A DNA stretch of 64,000 bases from positions 109,581 to 173,580 of the forward strand of contig NZ_ADNC01000007.1 of NCBI RefSeq assembly GCF_000178375.1, written 5' to 3'. The notes under the pieces are model-generated. The model did not search any database. It was not told the origin of the DNA and was given only the letters and a program-made list of their open reading frames with translations. The translations under genes and the position numbers were made by a program. Of the stretch, positions 36,998-48,322 are shown piece after piece. Source of the DNA: Mycoplasmopsis alligatoris A21JP2 (GTDB taxonomy: Bacteria; Bacillota_I; Bacilli_A; Mycoplasmatales; Metamycoplasmataceae). Position 1 is the stretch's first letter, and every line of letters starts with the position of its first letter.

Positions 36998-37018
36998 AAA
37001 CGCAAGAGCCTTGCGTTT
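36998..37018 (-). terminator. Terminator of the 71-residue gene
   Basis: Perfect 9-bp stem AAACGCAAG / CTTGCGTTT with AGC loop, followed on the minus strand by TTTATATG. Confidence 0.75.
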
Positions 37019-37031
37019 GTTATTTAAAGGT

Positions 37032-37247
37032 TTAAACTACTTTTAGAACTTCTTCTTTTGAAGCTCTTTTACCTTCTAAATTATTTCTTTCAATGTGGAT
37101 AATTTCAATCTTATCATTAGCTCTGGTGTGAACACCATGTTTTTGACCTCTTCTAAATCCTTTAATTAAACCTTCAAGTTCTTCTAATGTATTTGCTTGT
37201 GCAACAATTTCTTGATTGGTTAAAAGTTTTGCTTTGTATTTGTACAT
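37032..37247 (-). CDS. Small basic conserved protein
   Basis: 71 residues starting MYKYKAKLLTNQEIV. Start 37247 is chosen because GGAGGT lies 5 bases upstream. An in-frame ATG at 37259 overlaps that Shine-Dalgarno sequence. The central FRRGQKHGVHTRANDKIEIIHI is basic and resembles small RNA- or ribosome-associated proteins in composition. I do not recognise a function. Its own strong ribosome-binding site and terminator indicate a real expressed gene. Confidence 0.75.
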   Translation of the reverse strand: MYKYKAKLLTNQEIVAQANTLEELEGLIKGFRRGQKHGVHTRANDKIEIIHIERNNLEGKRASKEEVLKVV

Positions 37248-37401
37248 TTGTACCTCCATTTTTAACTTCCATTTTAATTATATCATTTACAAACAAGCAA
37301 TTTTTCCTTATTTAGTTTTTCATATTTTTGTTTCATAAATTATTATTTATTACCTTTATTATATGTATTTGAATTATTAAAAATATAATATTATTTAAGA
37401 G

Positions 37402-37836
37402 ATGAAAATAATAGCTGATAACAAAAAAGAAAAAAGAAATTATGAAATACTTGAAACAATAGAAGCAGGAATAGTTTTAGAAGGCTGAGAAGTTAAAAGC
37501 GCAAGAGCTTCTAATGTTTCATTAAACACCTCTTATTGCTCAATAAAAAAAGACGAAATATGACTAGTTGATAGTCATTTTAGTCAATATATGTTAGTTA
37601 AGGCAGATGAAAAAAGAGATCGTAAGCTACTCATTCATAAAAAAGAATTACTTAAATTAAAATTTAAAAGTGATTCAAAACAACTAACTATTATTCCTAC
37701 AAAAATCTACTTTAAAGGCGATAAAATTAAACTAGAAATTGCTCTAGCAAGAGGACTAAAAAAATACGATAAAAGGGATAAAATTGCTAAAGAAGAAGTT
37801 CAAAAGCAAATAAAAGCCAAAAATTTATATATATAA
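37402..37836 (+). CDS. smpB: SsrA-binding protein SmpB
   Basis: 144 residues. It brings tmRNA to stalled ribosomes. Signature blocks are NKKEKRNYEILETIEAGIVLEGWEVKS and the C-terminal GLKKYDKRDKI, whose lysine-rich tail enters the ribosomal channel. The tmRNA gene lies 3 kb downstream at 40882, so both parts of trans-translation are in this window. Confidence 0.95.
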
Positions 37837-37866
37837 TTTATATATTACTTATTTCAAGGAGGGACT

Positions 37867-40011
37867 ATGAAAAAAGGAACAGCATGATTTATTGTTGGTA
37901 TGTTAACTTTAGGAATAGCTATAGCTGGTGTTGCTGCTGGTGCAACATATTATATTTATCCAAAATTAAACCAACCTTCAGATTCAAATTCAAACCCAAT
38001 CATTAAAACGCAAACAGATGTTGATGATGTAGTTGTGCATGAAACAAACATAGATGGAGAAAAAATTAACATTTCTTCTCTTGAAAAGATTTCATACCCT
38101 AAACCACTTAATAATTCTATGACTAATGAAGAATACGCCAAACACATTAAAGATTTTAATGTTTATTTTGACCAATCTAAGTGAGTTATAAAAGAATATG
38201 AGGACAAAGAAGGTAATTCAAGTAATGTATTTTTTAGAGAATTTATAGACCCTATTAATGGTGTCAAATTTAGAGATTATGCATACCACTATGATCCAGA
38301 AACTAAAGAAAAAAGATTTTTCTTAGGCAATAATGGACTAATTGCATTAGCAATTGAATTTAGAAAAAAAGTTACATTTGGACCTGAAGTTTATCTTATA
38401 AAAACAATTAATGTAAATGACTTTAGAATAATAACTTCTGATTCAAAAGGAATTTATATTCCAATTAATCGTTCAATTTACATTAATACAACTTGAGGTA
38501 TAGAAAAAGGTTTAGACATTTTTTCAAAAATTCAATTAATAATTCCAACACTTTTCCACGAATATATGCACCACTGAGCTTCAACCTATGCTGAAGTGGC
38601 TGATAATAAAAGCGAAAAAGTCTTTAATATTTTTACAAAAAAAGTTCAAACACCTACAATTACATTAGGTCCAAACGATGAAGCAAAATTAAACAAAGAT
38701 ACAGTTCTTGCAAAATCACCATATACCACTCCTATAGTGTATTATGGAAATAACTCACAGCATTCAGTTGGATATTGAAACTCGTATTTCGTTGATAATA
38801 TGTACAATTTATTAAACTATGATTCAAGAGTTGTTTTCAACACAATTCCTAATGCAATAAAATATGTTGATTATCGTAAATACCCTGATTATGCTTTTAA
38901 TTATTTAAGTTTAAATGATATTTATGTGTATGCTAACTCTGATAAAAAAAATAGTTTAGATGGTCACTATGACAGAATAAGCGAAAAATTTAACAGCCTA
39001 AAAAATGTAGTGTTTACTTCTTATAATGCATTTGGTGATAAAAACAAAGGTTACACGCCTAACCAAATAAAATACTATTACTCAATGACTGAATTAGTAC
39101 CTCGTGAGTGATCAAAATTTACACTCCAATCTGGTTTCAATAATCAACAACCTGTTAGTTTCAAAAAAGCTGAAAATTCAAATAATCGTTGAGCATTGAG
39201 CTGATCAGGGTTATATATAAACACCGGAAACCAATTATTGTTTTATCCTTCAAGTGTTGCGGATGATTGAACAAAAGTTTATTTAATGGATATTTCTGTT
39301 GTTTCAAAAGATCATGTTGGTCCTTATACTGCTTATCATAACTCTGTTGTTTTCCCCAATGCTACATCATCTCTCGAGCTTAGTGCTTGACAAAACATTT
39401 GAAGAAGCAATGAAAATATTTATAAAGTTAAAAATAGAGATATTGCCTTTTACGATAACTTCTTAACTACAATGGGATACGGAAAAACTATTTCTCAAAT
39501 AATGTATGAAAACAACACTAAATGAATAGACTTTAAAAAAGGTTTAATAGACACTAGTGAATCAACATTCCAAAAAATAAGATTAATGGGATACCTACCA
39601 TCAAATACAAAATATGAAGGTTTTGTTTTTGAAAACAAAGACCAAACAAAACAATTGGCTAAATTCAAAATAAGTCCATTCAATGACTTTTTCAAGGGAG
39701 ATAAAGCTTCATTGGAAAAAGTATTAACTAATGGAATGGCCTTTCGTAGCTATATTACAGAGCAATACGTTGATTTTGAATTAGTTGATAAAACTAAAGG
39801 CATTAAGTACTGAGATGATAAAAACAATAATGGTACTTATGATAACGGTGAAGATGTTGAAGGAGAAATTACATTGCCTGAAAGTAGGTATGTAACTACT
39901 TTAGCGAGTTATAACAACAAAAACAGAGATGCAACTGCATTTAAATGATATTCAATAGGTAAAAATCAAAATGGTGAAGTAAGAATTTTCTCAAAGGAAA
40001 TGCCTAAATAA
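37867..40011 (+). CDS. Membrane-anchored zinc metalloprotease candidate
   Basis: 714 residues. An N-terminal membrane helix (about 5-32) is followed by a large extracellular part with HEYMHHWAS (H231, E232, H235), a zincin HExxH site. The third ligand is not obvious. Near residue 648 the segment DDKNNNGTYDNGED has the spacing of a calcium-binding loop. It resembles the mycoplasma metalloproteases annotated as MYPU_1760 family, as I recall them. AAGGAGGGACT gives a strong ribosome-binding site. Substrate unknown. The next gene starts one base after the stop. Confidence 0.75.
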
Positions 40012-40012
40012 T

Positions 40013-40699
40013 ATGATTCAAAAAGAATTATCAACCCTTAAAATAGGAACAATGGTCAATGTTCAAGCTTATAAATATGATGGATCATTATATCGGCAAT
40101 GAAATGGAGCTAAAGTTTTAAACAATAACTCTAAACATATTGTTTTAGTTTTAGTTAAATGTCGAGTGGCAGAACCTAATAATAAATTTTGAGCCTATAA
40201 AGACCCTGTTTTATGATTTTTTCCAAAAAATAACTTGTTTAATGCTACAGTTTTACTGAGAAAAAATGGACCATATGTTTATATAAATATGGCTTCTCAT
40301 CCAATAATAGAAGATGAAGTTCTTAAATATGTAGATTTTGATTTAGATATAAAACATTATCCAAATAAAGAATTAAAACTAGTTGATCGTGAAGAGTATT
40401 ATCGAAATAAAAAAAAGCTGAAGTACTCAAAGGTTCTTCAAGAAATGATTTATTCAGAATTAAATGAACTTATCAACATGTACAATAATTACAATTATAT
40501 TTTTGATGACAAAATTATTAATTACTATAGAAATCTTGCAATTACTGATAAAAGTATTAGATCAAATTTACTTAACACTTCTCAACCTAGTCAAAACACT
40601 GATTATAAACAAAATTCACGATCTGCTTTTAGCGTAAAAGGGCAACGTCAAAATTTAGAAGTAACTAAATCAAATTTTACTATTGAAAACAACGATTAA
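40013..40699 (+). CDS. DUF402-family protein
   Basis: 228 residues. The N-terminal about 150 residues match the DUF402 (FomD-like barrel) pattern: VQAYKYDGSLYRQWNGAKVL near the start, then FWAYKDPVLWFFPKNNLFNATVLLRKNGPYVYINMA, and DFDLDIKHYP with acidic residues that bind metal in nucleoside diphosphatases of the family. The C-terminal about 70 residues are Asn/Ser/Gln-rich and probably disordered. The start overlaps the end region of the metalloprotease gene, implying coexpression. Reaction is inferred from relatives. Confidence 0.8.
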
Positions 40700-40716
40700 T
40701 TTCGTTGTTTTTTTTA
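40686..40716 (+). terminator. Terminator after the DUF402 gene
   Basis: Stem AAAACAACG / CGTTGTTTT with an 8-base loop and a T run. It includes the stop codon. Confidence 0.8.
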
Positions 40717-40719
40717 AAA

Positions 40720-40742
40720 AAATAAAAAAACACCCTTGGTGT
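40720..40742 (-). terminator. Terminator of tRNA-Cys
   Basis: Stem ACACC / GGTGT with a run of A on the plus strand, giving T residues on the minus strand. Confidence 0.7.
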
Positions 40743-40745
40743 CAA

Positions 40746-40820
40746 TGGAGGCGCCAACGGGATTCGAACCCGTAATCAAAGTTTTGCAGACTCATGCCTT
40801 GGCCGTTTGGCTATGGCGCC
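40746..40820 (-). tRNA. tRNA-Cys (anticodon GCA)
   Basis: 75 bases with encoded CCA, U discriminator. Acceptor GGCGCCA region pairs perfectly (GGCGCC at both ends). Anticodon loop CTGCAAA gives GCA. T-loop TTCGAAT. Confidence 0.95.
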
Positions 40821-40881
40821 ATAGTTTCATTATTATAACATAAAACTTTTTTAAATAATTTATAATATTAAAAGCATAAAT

Positions 40882-41261
40882 GGGGTTGTAATGGCTTCGA
40901 CATGCACAGGATAATATCTATAGCAGTAGTGTTGCAGACTATAATTGCTTCTAGGTTTAACAAACGGAAAATCTGAAAAACAAGAAAGTGAATTTTCATT
41001 TTCACACCCAGCTTTTGCTGGACAATCAAACCTTGTATTTGCTTAATTAAATACTAGTCGCACTCTTAAACGCCTTTATAAGATGTGTGGGTTAAAGGCA
41101 CTTATTTAGGGATTCTAATTAACTAAAATAAGTCATATTTAGAGCATGTATTTATTTTTTGATTGTTTATATAAATCCATGAAATTAAAAATAATCTAAA
41201 CTGTAGAATTAGGTAGGACTTTTGTGTGTGGACCCGGGTTCGACTCCCGGCAGCTCCACCA
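40882..41261 (+). ncRNA. ssrA: Transfer-messenger RNA (tmRNA)
   Basis: 380 bases. The tRNA-like domain joins 5' GGGGTTG with 3' CAGCTCC plus ACCA, and the T-arm is CCGGGTTCGACTCCCGG. The 5' part has the diagnostic GTAATGGCTTCGACATGCA. A tag reading frame ends with codons for SNLVFA and TAA (TAA at about 41043-41045). It is long (about 27 residues), as is usual in mycoplasmas, and hydrophobic at its end to mark proteins for degradation. The partner gene smpB is at 37402. Confidence 0.95.
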
Positions 41262-41302
41262 AATGTTTTAAAAAAACGCCAAATATGCTTATAAAATAGA
41301 TT

Positions 41303-41335
41303 AAAAAGTCGGATTAGGTCGATTTTTTAATTTTT
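41303..41335 (+). terminator. Possible terminator of tmRNA
   Basis: AAAAAGTCG pairs with CGATTTTT with one bulge, followed by T-rich sequence. Confidence 0.5.
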
Positions 41336-41493
41336 TTATATTTTTTTTGTGAATAAATTATAAAAAAATTCCTAAAAAACCATATTCAACTATTTCATAG
41401 GTAAAAATAATTTAGCAAAAAGGGGTTGTGAGTGATAAAACACTAAAAATTAAGATAAAATTATTAATATAATAATAAATATATGAGGTAATT

Positions 41494-44400
41494 ATGAAAA
41501 AGATAAGAAACAAAGTTCTTATAGGTGCAGCAATTGCAACCCCTATTGTAACATTGGGAACAATAAGTGGAGTATACGGCAATGAACTAGGCGCAACAAA
41601 TTTAACTTTAAAAAATCACGCTGCTTCTAGCACTGGAGCAAAAGCTTATGCTGCATATGGTGGAGAATTAAAATCAAAACTTAATGATGAAAAATATCAA
41701 TTTGAAAGAGATTCATGAACTGTTGATTGAAGATTTACATCAGCAAACTATGAAGCTGGAAACATGTATGTTGATATTTCCTTCCCTTTCGATACTAACT
41801 TAAGAGCTTATGAGATTTATCATAAATATAAAACAACAACCGACTTTAAAGTTCAATTTTTAAATGTTAATGACCAGGTTTTGTTTGAAAAAAGACATAG
41901 AAATCCAAATGGTGTAGGAAACAAAACAACTTATATACACAACAATATGGTTCAAGGTGTTAGAAAATTAAAAATTATTTTTCTAGACTGAAAAAACACA
42001 AATCTTGGTGTTGTTGAAATAAGAGCATTTGATGCAACACTTGATACACTTCTTTATGACAAAGTTAAAAATATGGATCTTAACAACAGAGATTGATATG
42101 ATAACGATAAATACATTAAATACGGAAATAGATTAAGAGAAATTAAAAAAGAACTTGAGTCAAGCATCCAATCTGAAATGAATGTTTATGAATGAACATA
42201 TGAAAATCGTAGAGCTTTAAGAACATCAATGCCAAGAAGCGAATACGAAAAACGTAAAGATGAAATTGAAAAATTAATTTCTGGATTAAGTTCAAATAAA
42301 CAAACTGCTCTTGATTATGCAAATCAAAAAATGGCACAAGCTGATAAAAATACAAATCTAAAATATCCAGAAGCTTTAGAAGACTACAAAAATAAAATAC
42401 AAGCAATAATAGATGAAATTAACAAAAAACCAGTTTATGTTTTTTCTGAAGGTAAAAACTTTAGAGATAGATTAGACAAAATTACTTTCCTAGATGAAAA
42501 TCCTAAAAAGAGAGAAATAGTTGAAACATTATCAAGAATGTTTAATGAAAGATTCAACAAAAGAATTGAAGAAGAAGAAAAAAAATATAAAGACGAAGTT
42601 AAAAAAGTTCTTGATAAAGCTAAATCAATTGATGGAAAAAGTTTTAATCCTCAATATGGAAATTTTAAAAATGAAATTAAAAGACTACAAGGTATAAGAG
42701 ATAGTAGAAACTTATTATCTTACAAAGAGTTTTTACAAGAAACAATTGAAGAAAAAATTAAATCTCCTTTAAGTGATTATTCACCTTCATCTGTTGAATT
42801 GTACAAATCAAAATTAAAAGAATTGGCATTTAAAGTTGATACAACATTTGTTCTTGACACACCAGAATATATAAAATATTCTGCAACATTAACTGAATTA
42901 AACTCTGTTTTAATTCCTAACTATAACAATTTAATTGGTGTTTTAAACAAAGAAAAAGATTCTAAAAAGCCTGGTTATTCGTCAGCTTCAGTTAAAAAAT
43001 TTAAGGATGAATTAGAAAAATTAATTGGTGAACTAAAGGACAAAAAAACCTTGTCTATAGAAGAAATGGACAAATATTTTGTTAGATTAAATGAATTAAA
43101 ATCAAAAACTTTAGTTAAAAATGCAGATGTATTAAAAGCTGAATTAACACTAGTTAGTTCTCCTAAATTAGCTAAAGACGTTTATACTGAACCTTCTTGA
43201 GAAAGATTTAGTAAAACACTTGATGAATATCAAAGTTTAACAAGTGGCGATGTTTTAGAATCAACACTAGGTAAAAAATTAGAAGAAATTAGAAAAATAC
43301 CATCAATTTTAGAGACCAATAAAAATGATTTATTAAAAACAGTTGAAAATATCGAAAAAGAGTTAAACACAAAAAATCCTAGTGATAAATCCAAATTTAC
43401 TGAATCATTGAATGTATTCAAATCAAAAATAAATACTCTCGACGAATCAAAAGTTAAAAAAGCTGAATATGACACTTACCTAGGTGAATTAGACAATTTA
43501 CAATTAAGTTTCTTTGTGTTTAAAGATGTTTTGAACAAACTATATGATTCTAAATTTGGAGAAAATCAAAAACAATTTTTAAATGCAGAAGGATTAGAAA
43601 AATACAAAAAAGAAATCTCTGATTTAAAAACTGAAATTTCAAATACAACTACAAATAAATTTGTTGATTACAAAAAACTAGAAGGTAAAATTGATAACTT
43701 ATTATTCTCAGTTGGTACAAACAAAGAAGTTTTAGAAGAATCATTAACTGATGCAATAACAAAATTAAATTTAGACTTGTATACAGAGGAATCTATTGTT
43801 GCATTTAACACAGAATTAGAAAATATTAGAACTGAATTTAAAGATGCACAAGTAAATGTTGCAAAATTAAAAGAAGGTCAAGCAAAAATAGCTGAAGCTA
43901 CTAAAAAATTAATAACTTATAAAACTAATTTAAAAACTGCATTAGAAGAAGCTAAAAACAAACAACTATCAGACAAAATTTCTCCAGAAAAAGCTGAACA
44001 ATACAAAGCTGGAATTAATCAATTATTTGAAAAAGTTAATGCTGTCCCGGACGACTTATTAAGATTTACAGAATATGCAACATTCTTAAGTGAATTAAAT
44101 AGTCTTTCTTCACTAGTAGATCAAATAACATTTAAAAAATTATTAACTTTTGCTAGAGAAAAAAATACAAAACTTTTCACTGAAGAATCATGAGTTTTAT
44201 ACAGTAAAAAACTTGATGAAATTGAAAAAGAATATAATGCAAAAACTGCTGTAACTCCTGTGGAAGAACAAAGATTTATTTCTAGATTAGGAGAAATTGA
44301 AAAAGTACTCCAAACATATGGATCAAAATTAGTTTTAGATATTACAAAATTAAGATTAATTAACGCTTCATTATACTCTCCAGATTCAATCGATAATTTC

Positions 44401-44802
44401 TTTGATTCACTAGGTCTTTTAGAATTACAATATTCAACAAGAGATTTAACTCTAGCTGACTATGAAAAAGGAATGAAAGAAGCAAATTCAAAAGTTTCAT
44501 TACTAAGAACATTCCCTCAAGCGCTAGCGGACAGAATAAAAGAATCTAAAGATAGACACCCATCTGAAAGTTTCAATAAAGACTTGTATGATAAGTATGA
44601 AAGTGCCTTATCTGAAGTGCAAAAAGGACAAGAAAAAGTAAACGAAACAAATTATCATGAATACTTAGATTCAATTGCAAAAGCAGAAAAACTTCTAGAA
44701 AAAACAGGTTGAGTAATCCCAACACTAATCGTTTTAGATACATTATTAATATTTGGAATTATTGGATTATTAATTAAAAAATTCGTTTCAAAGAAAAAAT
44801 AA
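41494..44802 (+). CDS. Large surface protein: discoidin-like head, FIVAR-like repeats, C-terminal anchor
   Basis: 1,102 residues. The N-terminal signal or anchor lacks a lipobox. Residues about 50-190 form a strand-rich domain (MYVDISFPF, YEIYHKYK, VVEIRAFD) in the pattern of discoidin/F5-8C modules, which bind sugars or lipids. The remainder to about 1065 is helical, with recurring units opening TEPSWERFSKTLDE, TEESWVLYSKKLDE, TEESIVAFNTELEN and SPSSVELYKSKLKE, like FIVAR repeats. One C-terminal membrane helix (about 1075-1095) ends with basic residues. A stalked surface adhesin is the likely role. GAGGT precedes the ATG. Confidence 0.8.
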
Positions 44803-44806
44803 ATTC

Positions 44807-44838
44807 AAAAATAGCTAATTAATTTTGGCTATTTTTTT
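44807..44838 (+). terminator. Terminator of the large surface protein gene
   Basis: Stem AAAAATAGC / GCTATTTTT with a 12-base loop and T tail. Confidence 0.8.
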
Positions 44839-44902
44839 CATAATTTTTCCTTATTATTTTTATATGTTTGTTTATTACAAATGAAGTATAATTAATAAGC
44901 GT

Positions 44903-44979
44903 GGCCACGTAGCTCAATTGGATAGAGCACAAGCCTCCTAAGCTTGGTGTTAGCGGTTCAATCCCGCTCTTGGTCGCCA
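44903..44979 (+). tRNA. tRNA-Arg (anticodon CCU)
   Basis: 77 bases with encoded CCA. Anticodon loop CTCCTAA gives CCT, reading AGG. Acceptor GGCCACG against CTTGGTC leaves one C-U mismatch at pair 6-67. T stem AGCGG/CCGCT is perfect. The T-loop TTCAATC is canonical in length. Confidence 0.9.
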
Positions 44980-45028
44980 ATTTTTTTTGCACTTTTTTTC
45001 CATAATTTACTATTTAAAGGCAATGTAA

Positions 45029-45058
45029 TATAATAAAAGTGATAATACATATTATCAC
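45029..45058 (+). promoter_or_regulatory. Promoter and operator-like palindrome of the arginine operon
   Basis: -10 box TATAAT (45029-45034) is followed by the perfect 8-bp dyad GTGATAAT-ACAT-ATTATCAC (45039-45058), covering the likely transcription start. A protein bound here would block initiation. It could instead form a 5' hairpin in the message. The regulator is unknown. Confidence 0.65.
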
Positions 45059-45078
45059 AATTTGAATGGAGAGTAACA

Positions 45079-46287
<1,209 letters not shown>

Positions 46288-46343
46288 TAAAATTTGATTA
46301 ATTACTGTGAAATTCAGTATTTTTAATCATGCTTAGGAGAAAT

Positions 46344-47387
46344 ATGCCAACAAATTTAAAAGGTCGTTCATTAGACTCTGCTCTAAACTTTACAACTGAC
46401 CAAATTAACTACTTAATAGATTTATCTATCGATCTTAAAAAATCAAAACAACAAGGATTACATACTGCACATCGTCCTTTAATTGGAAAAAACATAGCAA
46501 TTATGTTTCAAAAAGACTCAACAAGAACTAGATGTGCTTTTGAAGTAGCAGCTTTTGACATGGGTGCAGGTTGCACATACATAGGCCCAGCAGGATCAAA
46601 CTTTGGTAAAAAAGAGTCTATAGAGGATACTGCAATGGTATTAGGTCAATTCTATGATGGAATTGAATTTAGAGGATTTAAACAAAGCGATGTTGATGCT
46701 TTAGTTAAATATTCAGGAGTTCCAGTATGAAACGGATTAACTGATGATGAGCATCCAACACAAATGTTAGCTGACTATATGACTATTAAAGAGCTAAAAG
46801 GTGATTTAAAAGGTAAAAAAATAGTATTTGCAGGAGATATTAAAAATAATGTTGCTCGTAGCATTATGATCGGTGCATCATTTGTAGGAATGCATGTAGT
46901 TTTATGTGGTCCTAAAGAACAACATGAAATAGTTAAAAAAGGACCAAACCATAAAAAAGTTTATGACCAAGTTCAAGAGTTATTTAAGCGTAATGGTGGA
47001 TCAGTTTCATTTAGTGACGACAAAATCAAAGCCGCTAAAGATGCTGATGTAATTTATACAGATGTTTGAGTATCACTTGGTGAAGACTTTTCGTTATTTG
47101 AACCTAGAATTAAAGAATTAGGTGCTTACCAAGTTGATATGGCAATGTTAAAAGCTGCTAAAGAAGATGTTTCATTTTTACACTGTTTACCAGCATTCCA
47201 CGATGATCACACTGCTTTTTCAGCCCAAATCAAAGAAACATTCGGAAAAGATTATCCAGTTGTTGCTACAGGAGCTATGGAAGTGACAGACAAAGTATTC
47301 CAGTCAAAACACAATAAATCAATTCAACAAGCTGGAAATAGAATGCATACAATAAAAGCAGTTATTTTAGCTACATTAGGATACTAA
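46344..47387 (+). CDS. argF: Ornithine carbamoyltransferase, catabolic
   Basis: 347 residues. In this pathway it splits citrulline with phosphate into ornithine and carbamoyl phosphate. Carbamoyl phosphate site [11 protein letters not shown], then [14 protein letters not shown], and ornithine loop [14 protein letters not shown] 46344 is chosen because AGGAGA lies 5 bases upstream, over the in-frame ATG at 46329. Follows arcA by 56 bases. Often named arcB in arginine operons. Confidence 0.96.
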
Positions 47388-47388
47388 T

Positions 47389-48321
47389 ATGGCAAAAATA
47401 GTAATCGCTTTAGGCGGAAATGCACTTGGAAATAATCCTGATGAACAGAAAGAATTAGTTAAAATTCCTGCTCAAAAAATTGCTCAATTAGTAAAAAAAG
47501 GTCACAAAGTTCTTGTTGGGCATGGAAATGGCCCACAAGTAGGAATGATCTTTAATGCCTTTGCTGATGCTAAAAAAGTAAATTCAAAAACACCAAATGT
47601 TCCTTTTGCTGAAGCAGGAGGAATGTCACAAGGTTACATTGGTTATCATATGCTAACAGCAATTAGTAACGAATTATTAAAAGAAAAACTAAATAATGAT
47701 GTTTTATATTATTTAACACAAACTATAGTAGATAAAAATGATAAAGCGTTCAGTAATCCTACTAAACCAGTTGGTCCATTTTATCAAACCAGACAAGAAG
47801 CAGAAATTAATAATCCTAATTCAACAATTATTGAAGATGCAGGTAGAGGATTTAGAAAAGTTGTGCCTAGCCCGCTTCCTATTGATTTTTTAGGAATCAA
47901 TTCAATTAAAAAAAGTTTCTTAGATGATAATATCGTTATTGTCGGTGGAGGAGGTGGAATACCTACTATTTACCAAAATGACCTATACACTGGCGTAGAT
48001 GGCGTTATTGATAAAGATTTTGCTTTATCTAAAATAGCTACTAAAGTGCAAGCAGACATATTCATTGTTTTAACCGCAGTAGAGTATGTTTATGTAAATT
48101 ACAATAAAGAAAATCAAGAAAAATTAGAAAAAGTAAACACAAAAAAATTAGAAGAATATATCGCTCAAAATCAATTTGCACCAGGTAGCATGTTACCTAA
48201 GGTGCAAGCCGCAATTGCCTTTGTTAAAGCTAAAAAAGGAAATGTTGCAATTATTGCCTCTCTTGATAAACTTCAAGAAGCAATTGCTGGTAAAAGTGGT
48301 ACAAGAATAGGAGACGATTAA
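47389..48321 (+). CDS. arcC: Carbamate kinase
   Basis: 310 residues. It transfers phosphate from carbamoyl phosphate to ADP, the ATP-yielding step. Motifs: VIALGGNALG, VGHGNGPQVG, VPSPLPIDF, VGGGGGIPTIY, and GSMLPKVQAAIAFV near the end. Starts one base after argF stop and ends one base before the permease start, so tightly coupled. Confidence 0.97.
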   Translation: MAKIVIALGGNALGNNPDEQKELVKIPAQKIAQLVKKGHKVLVGHGNGPQVGMIFNAFADAKKVNSKTPNVPFAEAGGMSQGYIGYHMLTAISNELLKEKLNNDVLYYLTQTIVDKNDKAFSNPTKPVGPFYQTRQEAEINNPNSTIIEDAGRGFRKVVPSPLPIDFLGINSIKKSFLDDNIVIVGGGGGIPTIYQNDLYTGVDGVIDKDFALSKIATKVQADIFIVLTAVEYVYVNYNKENQEKLEKVNTKKLEEYIAQNQFAPGSMLPKVQAAIAFVKAKKGNVAIIASLDKLQEAIAGKSGTRIGDD

Positions 48322-48322
48322 T

